NCBI RefSeq assembly: GCF_001536285.1
Contig: NZ_FAOZ01000048.1
Span: 1 to 43,700, forward strand
Source: Parafrankia irregularis
GTDB taxonomy: Bacteria > Actinomycetota > Actinomycetes > Frankiales > Frankiaceae
Length of the DNA: 43,700 nucleotides
Direction: 5' to 3'
Made by a program: the position numbers and the translations under genes. Each line of letters opens with the position of its first letter. The stretch's first letter is position 1. Of the stretch, positions 23,124 to 31,925 are shown piece after piece. The notes beneath the pieces were generated by a model. It was not told the DNA's origin. It saw only the letters and a list, made by a program, of their open reading frames with translations, and did no database searches.

Positions 23124-23785
23124 TCGCGACGGCGTGGACGACGGTGTTCGAGGTCCGCCCCGAGCTGCTGGGCGCGGAGGACCTGTGGTGGCTCACGGCG
23201 TCCGGTCTCGATCTGGAGATCGACACCGTGGTGGCGGTGGACAGCCCGCGGCAGGGCTGGACGGGCCACGGCCTGGTCGGCCAGTGCCCGGTCGCGGTGG
23301 CGGTGTGGCCCCAGCCGGACGCCGGGGTGATGCAGGTCGAGTTCGCCACGGACGCGGTGGACGAGGCCGAGCACCAGGAGCTGGCGGCGGTGGTGAGGGA
23401 CTGGCTGGGGGACCGGCTGGTCACCTGCTGGGACCTGTCCGCGCTGGAGGCGTCGCGCCAGGGTGGGCTGCGGTCCGCCCTGGCCGTGGCGGCTGACTGG
23501 GTGTCGATCTGCGCGGCTTGGATGGCCTGCTGGGTCGCGGTTGTGCTGGCCGTGCCCGATGGGCTGGTGGCGACCTGGATGCCTCTGGCCGGCGGGGTGC
23601 CGGACGCGGTGGCGGTGGCGGCCGGGGGCTGGCTGGTCCGTGAGATCGGCCGGCCCACCGCCGATCTGCTGGACCCGACGGCCCCCGACCGCCTCCACGA
23701 CTGGCTGGACTACCTGCGTCGCCGGGCGATCCCGCTGCTGCTGGCGGTGGCGGTCGTGGTGCTGGGTGCGGGGTGGGTGGCATGA
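23120..23785 (+). CDS. Membrane protein of the transfer operon
   Basis: A 221-residue protein. A soluble N-terminal half (FEVRPELLGAEDLWWLTA on) is followed by hydrophobic spans at about 115-145 and near the C-terminus (IPLLLAVAVVVLGAGWV), with a further weaker one at about 150-170. The ATG overlaps the previous stop. Small membrane proteins beside TraB in actinobacterial plasmids are often spread (Spd) proteins; a direct match is not claimed. Confidence 0.75.
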   Translation: MIATAWTTVFEVRPELLGAEDLWWLTASGLDLEIDTVVAVDSPRQGWTGHGLVGQCPVAVAVWPQPDAGVMQVEFATDAVDEAEHQELAAVVRDWLGDRLVTCWDLSALEASRQGGLRSALAVAADWVSICAAWMACWVAVVLAVPDGLVATWMPLAGGVPDAVAVAAGGWLVREIGRPTADLLDPTAPDRLHDWLDYLRRRAIPLLLAVAVVVLGAGWVA

Positions 23786-24147
23786 CCGCCGGCCCGTACC
23801 TGCTGGTCACTGACACGGTGATGGATCTGGGCCGGGCGTGGGCGACCTGGCAGGAGACCCAGACCGAGCTCGCTGGGGCCGCCCGCGCGTACGCCGCGGC
23901 GATCGAGGCGGAGACGGAGGCGTTGGTCGCCTACGCGGCCGCTGTCGCCCGCGGCGACCTGATCGACGCCAGCGTGGCCCAGCAGGCCCGCGTCGCGCTG
24001 GCGGCCGCGCTGAGCGCGCGGGAGACCGCGGCGCGTGCGGTGGGTGCGGCCCGTTCGCTGGTGGCGGTTCGCGCGGCCCAGGTCGTGGTGGACCAGGCCC
24101 GCCGGGTCGCCGCCTCGCCGGTGGCGGATCCGGGGGTGTCCCGGTGA
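23782..24147 (+). CDS. Ala-rich helical protein
   Basis: A 121-residue helical protein (AWATWQETQTELAGAARAYA on), probably coiled coil, starting at ATG 23782 within the previous stop (ATGA). No family recognised. It sits just before the SpdB-like gene in the operon. Confidence 0.72.
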   Translation: MTAGPYLLVTDTVMDLGRAWATWQETQTELAGAARAYAAAIEAETEALVAYAAAVARGDLIDASVAQQARVALAAALSARETAARAVGAARSLVAVRAAQVVVDQARRVAASPVADPGVSR

Positions 24148-25172
24148 GCGCGGCGCCGGCGCGGTGGGAGCGGGCCGCGCTCACGGTGCTGCCCGCGGCG
24201 CTGGGCGCCGGGGTGTTCGCGGTCGCGTTCGTCCACGTGCACGACGTGGCGCGGTGGGCGGGTCAGCCGGAGTGGGCGTCGTGGATGCTCGCGTGCACCG
24301 GCGAGCTGATGGCGATCGCGGCCGGCGCGGCGATCCTGGCCTGCCGCCGGCACGGGGTGTCGATCTTCTGGCCGGTGGTCGTGCTGCTCGCGGCGATCGT
24401 GTTCTCCGGGGCGTGCAACCTGCAGGCCGCGGGCGCGGACGCCTTGCAGGACGATCCAGGCCAGTGGGTGCAGATCATGGCGATCTGGCCGGTGATCGCG
24501 TTCGGCCTGGTGTCGCTGCTGAAGGTCAGCACCCCGCACGGCGACCACGAGGACCAGGCGGACGTCGCCCAGGCCCCGCGGGCCGCCGCCGAGGCGGAAG
24601 CCCCGCAGCGGACCGCGGTCGCGTCGGCGGTCGTTCCCGCGGCGCCCCCGATCGTCCGCACGGTCGAGACGGCACCGCCGCCGGTCGTCTCGGTCAGCGA
24701 GACAACCAACGAGACGGTGACCGAGACGCCGGCCCCATCCGTGTCTCGGTCTCGCCCGGTGGCGTCTCGGTCGGATGTCTCGCCGTCGTCTCGGTCCCGG
24801 CGGGCCGGCGCGAACAAGACGCAGAAGGCCCCTGTCTCGCAGCGCGAGGCGATCGCCGCCTACATCAACGCGCAGTTGGACGCGGACCCCGAGGCGGAGC
24901 TCAGCGGCGCGGAGCTGGATCGCCGGTTCGGGACGAAGAACTACGGCGCTCGGGTGCTCCGCGAGGTGCGGGCCGCCCGCGCGGCGGAGGCCGCCCGGAT
25001 CGCCGGTGAGGCGGACGAGCTGACCGGCTGGGTGCCGGCCTCACCCGAACTGATCACCGTCCCGGCGGCACCGGCACTGGCGCCGGCGGATCCCGAGCGG
25101 GACCCGGTGCGGATCGCCGCGGCGTTGTCCGGGGGCACCGAGGACCTGGTGGGTGCCGGCCATGCGCACTGA
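24144..25172 (+). CDS. SpdB-like DUF2637 membrane protein
   Basis: A 342-residue protein. The N-terminal DUF2637 region has four hydrophobic helices: about 8-30, 38-60 (ASWMLACTGELMAIAAGAA), 68-92 and 105-125. A long Pro/Ala/Thr/Ser linker (130-225) follows, then a C-terminal helical domain with EAIAAYINAQL and GAELDRRFGTKNYGARVLRE, which looks like a helix-turn-helix. DUF2637 proteins are the SpdB-type factors that help plasmid spread between hyphal compartments. The GTG start overlaps the previous stop. Confidence 0.88.
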   Translation: MSAAPARWERAALTVLPAALGAGVFAVAFVHVHDVARWAGQPEWASWMLACTGELMAIAAGAAILACRRHGVSIFWPVVVLLAAIVFSGACNLQAAGADALQDDPGQWVQIMAIWPVIAFGLVSLLKVSTPHGDHEDQADVAQAPRAAAEAEAPQRTAVASAVVPAAPPIVRTVETAPPPVVSVSETTNETVTETPAPSVSRSRPVASRSDVSPSSRSRRAGANKTQKAPVSQREAIAAYINAQLDADPEAELSGAELDRRFGTKNYGARVLREVRAARAAEAARIAGEADELTGWVPASPELITVPAAPALAPADPERDPVRIAAALSGGTEDLVGAGHAH

Positions 25173-25437
25173 CCCGACCACGGCCCGGCGGCGGTCGTTG
25201 GCCAGCCGGTGGGAGCGCCGGCAGGTGCGGCTGGTGTCCCGGCAGACGGCGGCGACCACACCGGCCGAGGCGGCCGGGGCGGCGTGGGACTACCTGCGGG
25301 CCGGGCTCGCGGATCCGGCGGTGCCCCCGGCGCGGCGCGCCGAGGTCGCCCAGGCGGCGGCGCGGGTGCTGGTGGAGCTGGGCGACCAGCTCCACCAGGC
25401 CGCCACCGCCACCCCGGGGGGTGCTCACCGTGGGTGA
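25162..25437 (+). CDS. Small basic helical protein
   Basis: A 91-residue protein beginning MRTDPTTARRRSLASRWERR, basic at the N-terminus and helical Ala-rich after it. It overlaps the preceding gene by 11 bp in another frame. Third positions remain G/C-rich. Function unknown. Confidence 0.62.
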   Translation: MRTDPTTARRRSLASRWERRQVRLVSRQTAATTPAEAAGAAWDYLRAGLADPAVPPARRAEVAQAAARVLVELGDQLHQAATATPGGAHRG

Positions 25438-26029
25438 AAGTGCGGAAAGTGCGGAGAGTGCGATCGCCGCACTCGAGGCGGCCGCGGGGGAGGGGCAACA
25501 CGCGCCCGCGCGCGTGAGGGTACACCGCACTTCCCGCACTTTGCCGGCCCCCTGGACGGCCACGGTCCGTAGCCGGCTGTTGGAGTCCGAGGCGGTCGCC
25601 GCCCCGCCGGCGGAGGTCGCCGGGATGGCCCGGTACATCGCGACCGGGCCGTGGTGCGCGGGGTACGCGCTGCGGCTGCGGCGGGTCGCGGTGGTGTGGC
25701 TGATGGTCGTGGCGGTGCCGACCGCGGGGGCCGCCTACCGGCTGGCCTGGCTGCTGCACGGCGGCCTGGGTGCCCGGGTGCTGTGGACGGAGGGGACCGC
25801 CGGGCCGGGCGAGGGCCGGGTCCAGCGGTGGCTGGCCACCCATCACCGCCGGCCCCCGGCGCTGGCCGACGTCGCGGACGTCGCCGGCGAGCGCGGCACC
25901 CACCCGGCGGTCACGACGGCGGTGCTGGCCGCGACCGCCGCCTGCTACGGCGCCGCGTGGCTGGCCGCCCGTCCCGGCCGGGTCGGGGCGGTCCTGTTCC
26001 TCCTCCTCATCTTCGTGATCTTCCTGTGA
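25430..26029 (+). CDS. Membrane protein starting within a 9-bp repeat array
   Basis: About 199 residues. The N-terminal 40 residues are low-complexity (GESAESAESA is encoded by the repeats) and disordered. Then come two hydrophobic spans at about 85-110 and 160-198, the last ending at the C-terminus (GAVLFLLLIFVIFL). GTG 25430 has G-rich sequence upstream; GTG 25421 is also possible. It overlaps the preceding gene. Confidence 0.68.
   Translation: MGESAESAESAIAALEAAAGEGQHAPARVRVHRTSRTLPAPWTATVRSRLLESEAVAAPPAEVAGMARYIATGPWCAGYALRLRRVAVVWLMVVAVPTAGAAYRLAWLLHGGLGARVLWTEGTAGPGEGRVQRWLATHHRRPPALADVADVAGERGTHPAVTTAVLAATAACYGAAWLAARPGRVGAVLFLLLIFVIFL
25436..25542. repeat. 9-bp repeats AAAGTGCGG, direct and inverted (candidate clt)
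   Basis: Three tandem 9-bp units begin at 25436 (GAAAGTGCGG, AAAGTGCGG, AGAGTGCGA). A single inverted CCGCACTC lies at 25468, and two inverted tandem units (CCGCACTTC, CCGCACTTT) at 25525-25542. TraB translocases of actinobacteria recognise short tandem repeats called TRS within clt. This array lies in the transfer operon 2.2 kb before traB. Confidence 0.55.
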
Positions 26030-26073
26030 TTCGTGATCTTCCCGTGTCCCTGTGTTCAGAGAGGACCTGTCCC

Positions 26074-26352
26074 ATGACCCCCACGCCCACCACCCCGCAC
26101 ACCGAGCTGCTGGCCGCGACGACCCAGGCATCCGCGATCTCCGGTGGGGTCACCGGCGGCGTCGTGACGATGCTGGCGCTGATCGGCTTCGGCTGGCTCG
26201 TCTTCGTCCTGATCAAGAAGGACAAGCTGAAGGTCGCCCACGTCTTCGCGGTCGTGCTGGCCGCGTTCGTGTTCCAGCTGACCCCGATCGGTCAGCTCGC
26301 CTACGGCCAGGCCATGGCACTGCTGTCCGGCTTCTCCACCGTGGCGGCGTGA
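26074..26352 (+). CDS. Small two-span membrane protein
   Basis: A 92-residue protein with two hydrophobic spans, about 22-47 (GVTGGVVTMLALIGFGWLVF) and 55-75, separated by a KKDKLK cytoplasmic loop. ATG 26074 has GAGAGGA 8 nt upstream. Similar small membrane proteins precede TraB in related plasmids. Function inferred only by position. Confidence 0.72.
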   Translation: MTPTPTTPHTELLAATTQASAISGGVTGGVVTMLALIGFGWLVFVLIKKDKLKVAHVFAVVLAAFVFQLTPIGQLAYGQAMALLSGFSTVAA

Positions 26353-26353
26353 C

Positions 26354-27220
26354 ATGGAGGGCCTGATCGCGCTGTACCTGCTGTACGTGTTCTGGAAGAC
26401 GACGGTGGAGGCGGCGACGAACATCGTCGCCGCGGTGAAGGGCCGGCCGATCGTCGTCGGCTCCCGGGCCGGTGCGGAGGCGGAGGAGGTCGCCCGCTAC
26501 GCCACCCGCGGCGCGGGCACCACGCTGGGCCTGCTCGGCTGGCTGCTCGCCCAGGCGTTCCACGCCGGGCGGGAGGCCGCGGACGACCGGTACGGCGACC
26601 GGATCCACCTGGCCCGGGAACGCCGCCGCTACGCCCGTGCCGAGCGGCGCGCCACCCGGGTCCGGCGTCACACCGAACGCCGCGGCCACAACCCACAGGA
26701 CGCCGCGGGGACAGCACCAGACGGGGCCGCGCCGACCTGTCAGATCTGCGGCCAGCCCGGGACCGACACCGACCAGCTGGTCACCAACGGGGCGGTGACC
26801 GTGCACCAGTCCCACCTCGCCGACGACGAACTGCTGCCCCACTGCGACGTCTGCGGGAAGCGCGGCCAGGCGGACGACCCGCTGGTCACCAGCGAGCACG
26901 GGCAGACCGTCCACCGCTCCCACCTGCCCCCGCGCTGCACGGTCTGCGGCCACCGAGGCTTCGTCGACGACCCGCTGGTCACCACCGACAGCGGCGCCCG
27001 GATCCACCGCTCCCACCTGGACACCCCACCCGCCGAGCCGGTGGTCGAGGAGCCGGTGGTGGTGATCGTGATCGAGGACCCCGCGCCCACCACGACCACG
27101 CCGCCGGCGGGGAAGCCGATCGCCGCGGACGTGACCGACAGCACCGGTCAGCGGGTGGACGCGGTGTGGGAGCAGCCCGCGGCCGCCGCCTGGGCCTCGC
27201 TGCGCAAGCCCACCCCGTGA
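26354..27220 (+). CDS. Membrane-tethered protein with three Cys/His repeats
   Basis: A 288-residue protein. The N-terminus is hydrophobic (IALYLLYVFWKTTVEAATNI), with another hydrophobic stretch at about 55-72. After a basic region come three copies of a roughly 30-residue unit: CxxCG, 6-9 residues, LVT, then VHxSHL (the last has IHRSHL), at about 126-155, 160-192 and 196-224. Each offers two Cys and two His, enough for one metal ion. The tail is Pro/Thr-rich. I do not know this repeat as a named family. Confidence 0.78.
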   Translation: MEGLIALYLLYVFWKTTVEAATNIVAAVKGRPIVVGSRAGAEAEEVARYATRGAGTTLGLLGWLLAQAFHAGREAADDRYGDRIHLARERRRYARAERRATRVRRHTERRGHNPQDAAGTAPDGAAPTCQICGQPGTDTDQLVTNGAVTVHQSHLADDELLPHCDVCGKRGQADDPLVTSEHGQTVHRSHLPPRCTVCGHRGFVDDPLVTTDSGARIHRSHLDTPPAEPVVEEPVVVIVIEDPAPTTTTPPAGKPIAADVTDSTGQRVDAVWEQPAAAAWASLRKPTP

Positions 27221-27338
27221 CCCGCCGACAGGTCCTCCGCTGGCAGCCGCGGCCCGACCCGCCGCGCTGCCGCGGCCCTCCACAGCCCCGGCCGACCCCA
27301 TCCCCCGACCAGCCCCACACCCCCACCTGGAGGACGTC

Positions 27339-27656
27339 ATGACCGATCAGTCCGCGGAGATCATCGACCTGCCCGGCGCCATCGCCTACCTGCAGGCGCT
27401 CACCGGCAACATCAGCCACACCACCGACACCGAGCTCGAGGTCCTCCTCGCCGGCCTGGCCCAGGTCGAACTGAACGACGACGACGTGGTGGGCAACATC
27501 GCCGCCGCCCGCGACGGGCTGACCGCCGCCCACGGCCTGTTCACCCTCGCGCTGGACAGGTTGCTCGGCGAGCACCAGGCGGTCGCCGAGACCGTCGCGG
27601 CCGCCGGCGGCGCCGACGCGGTGGCGCGCGACAGCGCCTTCTACGGCCAGGGCTAG
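27339..27656 (+). CDS. Hypothetical acidic helical protein upstream of TraB
   Basis: A 105-residue acidic protein (MTDQSAEIIDLPGAIAYLQA start), wholly helical in appearance. ATG 27339 follows GGAGGAC. The 118 bp before it are GC-rich and non-coding. A terminator-like hairpin follows at 27678. Function unknown. Confidence 0.7.
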   Translation: MTDQSAEIIDLPGAIAYLQALTGNISHTTDTELEVLLAGLAQVELNDDDVVGNIAAARDGLTAAHGLFTLALDRLLGEHQAVAETVAAAGGADAVARDSAFYGQG

Positions 27657-27677
27657 TCCGGCCCGGCTGTGCCTGTG

Positions 27678-27707
27678 CGGCCCACCCCGATCCGTCGGGG
27701 TGGGCCG
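27678..27707 (+). terminator. Hairpin before traB
   Basis: CGGCCCACCCCGA and its exact complement (13-bp arms, 4-nt loop), 22 bp after a stop codon and 54 bp before the TraB start. It could reduce read-through into the translocase gene. Confidence 0.75.
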
Positions 27708-27760
27708 TGCGGAGACCGCCGGACCCCACCACCGCCCCGTCCGAGGAGAGGAGAGCCGCT

Positions 27761-30250
27761 GTGACGGCCACCAGCACCAGCACACGCCGGACCCGGTCCG
27801 CGCCGACCCCGGCGGCGATCCTCGCCGCGGCCGCCGCGACCGGCGACGCCGACACCGCCGCGGCGATGGTCGGCGCGGCGATCGACGCGGACACCGCCGC
27901 CCGGGCCGCGGCCCGGCTGGAGGCCGACACCGCCCGCGCCCAGAACGACCCGCTGGTCATGCGCCTGGTCAACGGCGCCGCCGAGGCCACCGCGAAGGCC
28001 CGCGCCGCGGCGGCGGCCGCCGCCGACGACCCGGACCGCGCCGCCGAGCTGCACGCCGTCGCCGACGCCCACCAGCGCCGCGCGGTCGCGCTACGCGCCG
28101 CGGCGCACGAGGCGTTGCACCGCCGCCGCGGCCGGGTGCTCCGCGTCCGCGCGCAGGCCGCCCCGTTCGCCGTGATCGGCCTGCTGTGGGCGGCCGCGGC
28201 CGCCGGCCAGATGGTCCCGAACGGCGGCTACACCCTGTCCGGGATCTACTTCGCCCTCGCGGTCGTGTGGTGGTGGGCCCGGGGCCGCACCGCCGGCTGG
28301 GCCGACCGGGCCCGGCGCTACCGGTACACCGTCCTGGTCACCACCGCCGGCGCCACCTGGACCGTCTGGGCGTGCATGACCGGCCCCGGCGGGTGGCGCG
28401 CCGCGGTGCTGTGGGCCGGCGGCTACGCCCTGGCCGCCCCCTACTGGAACCGGGTCCGGATCCCCGACCCGCCCGCCGAGATCCCCGCCCCGCCGGTCGA
28501 GGAGGAGACCCCGCCGGCACCGGTCGAGGTGGAAGACCAGCGGCCTCTGGTCGTGCAGCTGTGGGACGCCTGGATCGGCGGCCCCGGCGGGCTGTTCGAA
28601 GGCGCCGAACTGACCGGCCGCCAGGAGATCGCCCACGGGGAGAAGTACCTCGCCGTGCTGAACCGGGCCGCCGGCCAGAACCGCCTCATCCTGCAGGCCC
28701 GCGCCTACCAGGTCGCCGGCCGGATGGGCATGGCCCAGGGCCAGATCGACGTCGAGACCCATCCCGATGGGGAGCACCTGGCCTGGGTCACCTTCACCCT
28801 GGACCGCGGCGGCGCGATGGGCTCCCTGGACTACCCCGGCCCGCAGGCCTGCTACGACCCCGACACCGGCCTGATCCACTGGGGTCGCTGGCCCGACGGG
28901 CAGCTCATGCCCTGGGAAGCCATGCACCTCAAGCGCGGCGCCTACTCCGGAGTCCTGTTCGGCGCCTCCGGATCCGGCAAGAGCCGGCTGATCGAACAGC
29001 TGTGCCTCACGCTGCTGTCCACCGGCCTGGCCACCGTCTGGATGATCGACCCCCAGGACGGGTCCTCGCTGCCCACCCTGGCGAAGTACGCCGACTGGGC
29101 GGTCACCGGCACCGGCGGCGGGCGGATCACCGCGCTGCTCGAAGCCGTCGACATGGTCGGCGCCATCCGCACCGAGAACAACGGCCTGGTCGGCGGTGAC
29201 CGCGGCAAGGTCCACGCGATCTCCCCGCGGATGCCCGCCCTCTTCGTGATCATCGACGAATGTCACATGATCTTCGATCCGAAGATCGTCGGCAGGGAGA
29301 ACGCCGCCCGCAATGCGGAGATCGTCGACCGGATCGCCCGCGCCTACCGCAAGGCCGGCATCGGCGTGATCTTGGCCTCGCAGTACTCCGACATCAAGGT
29401 GTTCGGGGGCCTGGAGTCCATGCGCCTGAACATGATCAACGTCAACGCGGTCGTGATGCGCCTGCCCAGCAACATCGGCCAGAACATCATCGCCACGTTC
29501 TCCGGGGACGCCCGCAAGCTGCCCAAGGGCGGGTTCGCCTACTACGTCGGCGACGCCGCCGCCGGCCGGGACGGCTTCGGCCGCGCGTTCGACGCCGAAC
29601 CGGTGCTCGAGTCCTACTACCAGGCCCTGCCGGCACCGCTGCAGGTCGAGGCCTCCGTCCGCCACCAGCTGGAGAAGAAGTTCGGCAAGGTCTACACCGG
29701 CCGTCACGCCGCGGTGGAGGAAGCCGCCGCCGAAAGCCTCGCCGCCCGGTTCGGCGGGTTCGAGGTCGACCCGGCGCTGCTTGCCGAGATCGCCGCGGAC
29801 GACCCCGCCCTCGCCGCCCGCATGGCCACCATCGCCCAGCAGCGCCAGGGGCAGCTGTGGACCCCACCGGCCGCGCAGCTGCTCGACGCCACCGGCGCCC
29901 CGGTCCGCACGCCAGCGCAGCGCACCACCACCACCGGCACCACCCTGCGCACCGTCTGGCAGCCGCTCATCGGCAAACCCCGCCAGCAGCCCACACCGCC
30001 GCCGGCCGCCGTCCCGGCCCCGGCCGCGACCCGCACCCACGCGACCGCCGATCTGTCCCCCCACGCCCAGGCCGTCCTGGGCGCCATCCGCGACGGCGCC
30101 GCCGACAAGGCCTCCGTCATCGCCGCCACCGGCGTCTCCGCCCGCCACTTCCACGACGTCGTCGCGGTCCTCATCGACCGAGGCCTGATCGCCAAAGCCG
30201 GCCACGGCCGCTACGCCCCCACCACACGGCCCACCGTGGCCACCCACTGA
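27761..30250 (+). CDS. traB: TraB/FtsK-like conjugative DNA translocase
   Basis: A 829-residue septal translocase. The N-terminal Ala-rich helical part is followed by hydrophobic spans at about 127-145, 160-172 and 186-225. The FtsK-type motor has Walker A GASGSGKS (401-408), a MIDPQDGSSL strand, and Walker B VIIDECH (Asp499-Glu500). The C-terminal 60 residues (LSPHAQAVLGAIRDGAADKA then VIAATGVSARHFHDVVAVLI) form a winged helix like the gamma domain that reads clt repeats. In actinobacteria this single protein moves double-stranded plasmid DNA between cells. GTG 27761 has GAGGAGAGGAG upstream; an open frame to 27707 is ignored. Confidence 0.93.
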   Translation: MTATSTSTRRTRSAPTPAAILAAAAATGDADTAAAMVGAAIDADTAARAAARLEADTARAQNDPLVMRLVNGAAEATAKARAAAAAAADDPDRAAELHAVADAHQRRAVALRAAAHEALHRRRGRVLRVRAQAAPFAVIGLLWAAAAAGQMVPNGGYTLSGIYFALAVVWWWARGRTAGWADRARRYRYTVLVTTAGATWTVWACMTGPGGWRAAVLWAGGYALAAPYWNRVRIPDPPAEIPAPPVEEETPPAPVEVEDQRPLVVQLWDAWIGGPGGLFEGAELTGRQEIAHGEKYLAVLNRAAGQNRLILQARAYQVAGRMGMAQGQIDVETHPDGEHLAWVTFTLDRGGAMGSLDYPGPQACYDPDTGLIHWGRWPDGQLMPWEAMHLKRGAYSGVLFGASGSGKSRLIEQLCLTLLSTGLATVWMIDPQDGSSLPTLAKYADWAVTGTGGGRITALLEAVDMVGAIRTENNGLVGGDRGKVHAISPRMPALFVIIDECHMIFDPKIVGRENAARNAEIVDRIARAYRKAGIGVILASQYSDIKVFGGLESMRLNMINVNAVVMRLPSNIGQNIIATFSGDARKLPKGGFAYYVGDAAAGRDGFGRAFDAEPVLESYYQALPAPLQVEASVRHQLEKKFGKVYTGRHAAVEEAAAESLAARFGGFEVDPALLAEIAADDPALAARMATIAQQRQGQLWTPPAAQLLDATGAPVRTPAQRTTTTGTTLRTVWQPLIGKPRQQPTPPPAAVPAPAATRTHATADLSPHAQAVLGAIRDGAADKASVIAATGVSARHFHDVVAVLIDRGLIAKAGHGRYAPTTRPTVATH

Positions 30251-30291
30251 CCCGCCCGACCCCACCGCACCACCACCGAAAGGACACGACC

Positions 30292-31323
30292 GTGATCCCT
30301 CTGACCACGCTGCGGGACGCCACCCTCAGCATCGGCGCGGCCGCCGTCGCAGCCCTCGCCGTCGACGAGCTGACCGACAACGCCCTGCGCCCCCACCGCG
30401 CCCAGCCACCGACCCGCCACGGCTGGCTCTACACCCCCGCCATGTACGGGCGGGGCGTCCGCCGGCTGCGTCCCGCCACCGCGCAGGAAGACGCCGCCAG
30501 CGCCCGCTCCTGGGCCGACGGGCACGGCGGCTGGATCGGCCTCGGACCCGACGGCGCGATCTACTCCCTCACGGAGGGCGACACCAGCCCCCTCACCCCC
30601 GGCGCCACGGTTGTCTACGTCTCCGACCGGCCCGCGACGACATCCGACGGCCTGGGTGTCCTGGTACCGCGCCTGGCCCGGCAGGCCGCCGACCTGCTGC
30701 GCCACCGCACCCGCCTGTTCCTCACCCTGGCCTGGCAGGACCGCGCGGACCGCGCCTCGATCCAGGCCCGTGGGCCGATCCTGCGCGACGCGCTCGGTGA
30801 CACCACACCGGACGAGTCCGACATTCGGCTGACCGCCGACGTCGTCGCCCTGGCCCAGCTCGACGGGCAGACCCATGTGCTGCTCGTCCGTCGCGGCCAC
30901 GACCCGTACGCCGGCCTGTGGGCACTGCCCGGCGGCCACGTCGACCCAGGCGAGTCCATCCCCGCCGCCGCAGCCCGGGAGCTGGCGGAGGAGACCGGCA
31001 TCGTCGTCGCCGAGCGGCTGCTGGACGACGTCGGCACCTACGACGCCCCCGGCCGGGACCCCCGCGGCCACTACGTCACCCACGCGTTCCTGACCGAGCT
31101 CACCACCCCGGGCACCCCGACCGCCGGCGACGACGCGGCCGCCGCCCGCTGGGTGCCCATCACGCAGGCCCTCAGCGACGGGCTGGCGTTCGACCACGAG
31201 CGGATCCTGCGCGACGCGCTGGGCCTCGCTGGCTGCGTCACCCTGGCCGAGCTCCTCACCGACACCAGCGAGCACGAGCACGACGACGTCGGCACGGCCG
31301 ACGCGGACGCGACGGCCCGCTGA
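30292..31323 (+). CDS. Nudix hydrolase with N-terminal extension
   Basis: A 343-residue protein. The Nudix box spans 215-237 in the pattern G-x5-E-x7-REL-x-EE-x-G (GHVDPGESIP then AAAARELAEETGI), complete with the metal-binding glutamates. The N-terminal ~180 residues are an extra region with a short hydrophobic segment near 13-23 and a part with IGLGPDGAIYSL and VVYVSDRP. Nudix enzymes hydrolyse nucleoside diphosphates linked to other groups. It is downstream of traB with a GAAAGGACACGACC ribosome site. Substrate and role in transfer are unknown. Confidence 0.88.
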   Translation: MIPLTTLRDATLSIGAAAVAALAVDELTDNALRPHRAQPPTRHGWLYTPAMYGRGVRRLRPATAQEDAASARSWADGHGGWIGLGPDGAIYSLTEGDTSPLTPGATVVYVSDRPATTSDGLGVLVPRLARQAADLLRHRTRLFLTLAWQDRADRASIQARGPILRDALGDTTPDESDIRLTADVVALAQLDGQTHVLLVRRGHDPYAGLWALPGGHVDPGESIPAAAARELAEETGIVVAERLLDDVGTYDAPGRDPRGHYVTHAFLTELTTPGTPTAGDDAAAARWVPITQALSDGLAFDHERILRDALGLAGCVTLAELLTDTSEHEHDDVGTADADATAR

Positions 31324-31402
31324 GTGCGCCCCCGGCGCGGCGCAAAGCCTGGACAGCACCGCCGCGCCGGGGCCCTCACCCATCCCCATCAGGAGAGAGG
31401 CG

Positions 31403-31546
31403 ATGACACCCATCATCGCGCCGGCGGCCGCCGGCGACCAGAACCCAACCAACAGCTCGACCTGCCCGACCCACGGCCCCTACTCCGGGCTGATCTGCAC
31501 CCGCTGCGTCACCAGCCTGCCGACCCACCATCAGGGGGCCGTGTGA
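31403..31546 (+). CDS. Tiny Cys-rich protein
   Basis: A 47-residue protein with CPTHGPYSGLICTRC, giving Cys-x2-His and Cys-x2-Cys for one zinc. AGGAGAGAGG lies 2-11 nt before ATG 31403. The stop overlaps the next ATG (TGATG). Probably a zinc ribbon; function unknown. Confidence 0.7.
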   Translation: MTPIIAPAAAGDQNPTNSSTCPTHGPYSGLICTRCVTSLPTHHQGAV

Positions 31547-31698
31547 TGGCCAGCTGCACCTGCACCGACTGCGGGCTGACCTTGAAAGCCCCCACCGACG
31601 CGGCGCTCGCCCAGGCCCAGGCCACGCACGCCCAGGTCGTGCACGGCTCCCTCACCCGCAGCACCGCCCGCGGCAACGGCGGGACGGGCCGGCGGTGA
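31546..31698 (+). CDS. Tiny Cys/His protein
   Basis: A 50-residue protein, MASCTCTDCGLTL and a later QATHAQVVHG pair: Cys-x4-Cys (with Cys-x-Cys) and His-x4-His, a C2H2-like zinc finger. It is overlapped at both ends by neighbours, so co-translated. Confidence 0.7.
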   Translation: MASCTCTDCGLTLKAPTDAALAQAQATHAQVVHGSLTRSTARGNGGTGRR

Positions 31699-31925
31699 CC
31701 GCGACCGTGTCCTGCACCTGCGGCTGGACCGCCGACTACCCCACCGTCCTGGCGGCCGCCACCGCCCCGCACCAGTGCGGGGTGACCCCCCCGGCCGAGC
31801 CCGTCGCGGCCCCGGCACCGGCACCGGCACCAGCGCCGGTGGCTGTGCGCCGGCGGCCGCGGGTCGCCCTCGCCGGTGGGACCTCCACCGGCTACCCGAC
31901 CGCACGAGACATGGAGCTGGCATGA
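31695..31925 (+). CDS. Small protein with Cys motif and Pro/Ala linker
   Basis: A 76-residue protein. The N-terminal VSCTCGW and HQCG offer three Cys and a His; a Pro-Ala repeat (PAPAPAPAPV) and a basic tail follow. GTG 31695 overlaps the previous stop and its own stop overlaps the next ATG. Third in a run of tiny metal-binding genes. Confidence 0.65.
   Translation: MTATVSCTCGWTADYPTVLAAATAPHQCGVTPPAEPVAAPAPAPAPAPVAVRRRPRVALAGGTSTGYPTARDMELA

Noticed and set aside
28091-30265. 724-codon minus-strand open frame
   Set aside because: Antisense shadow of traB, whose Walker motifs and membrane spans are unambiguous.
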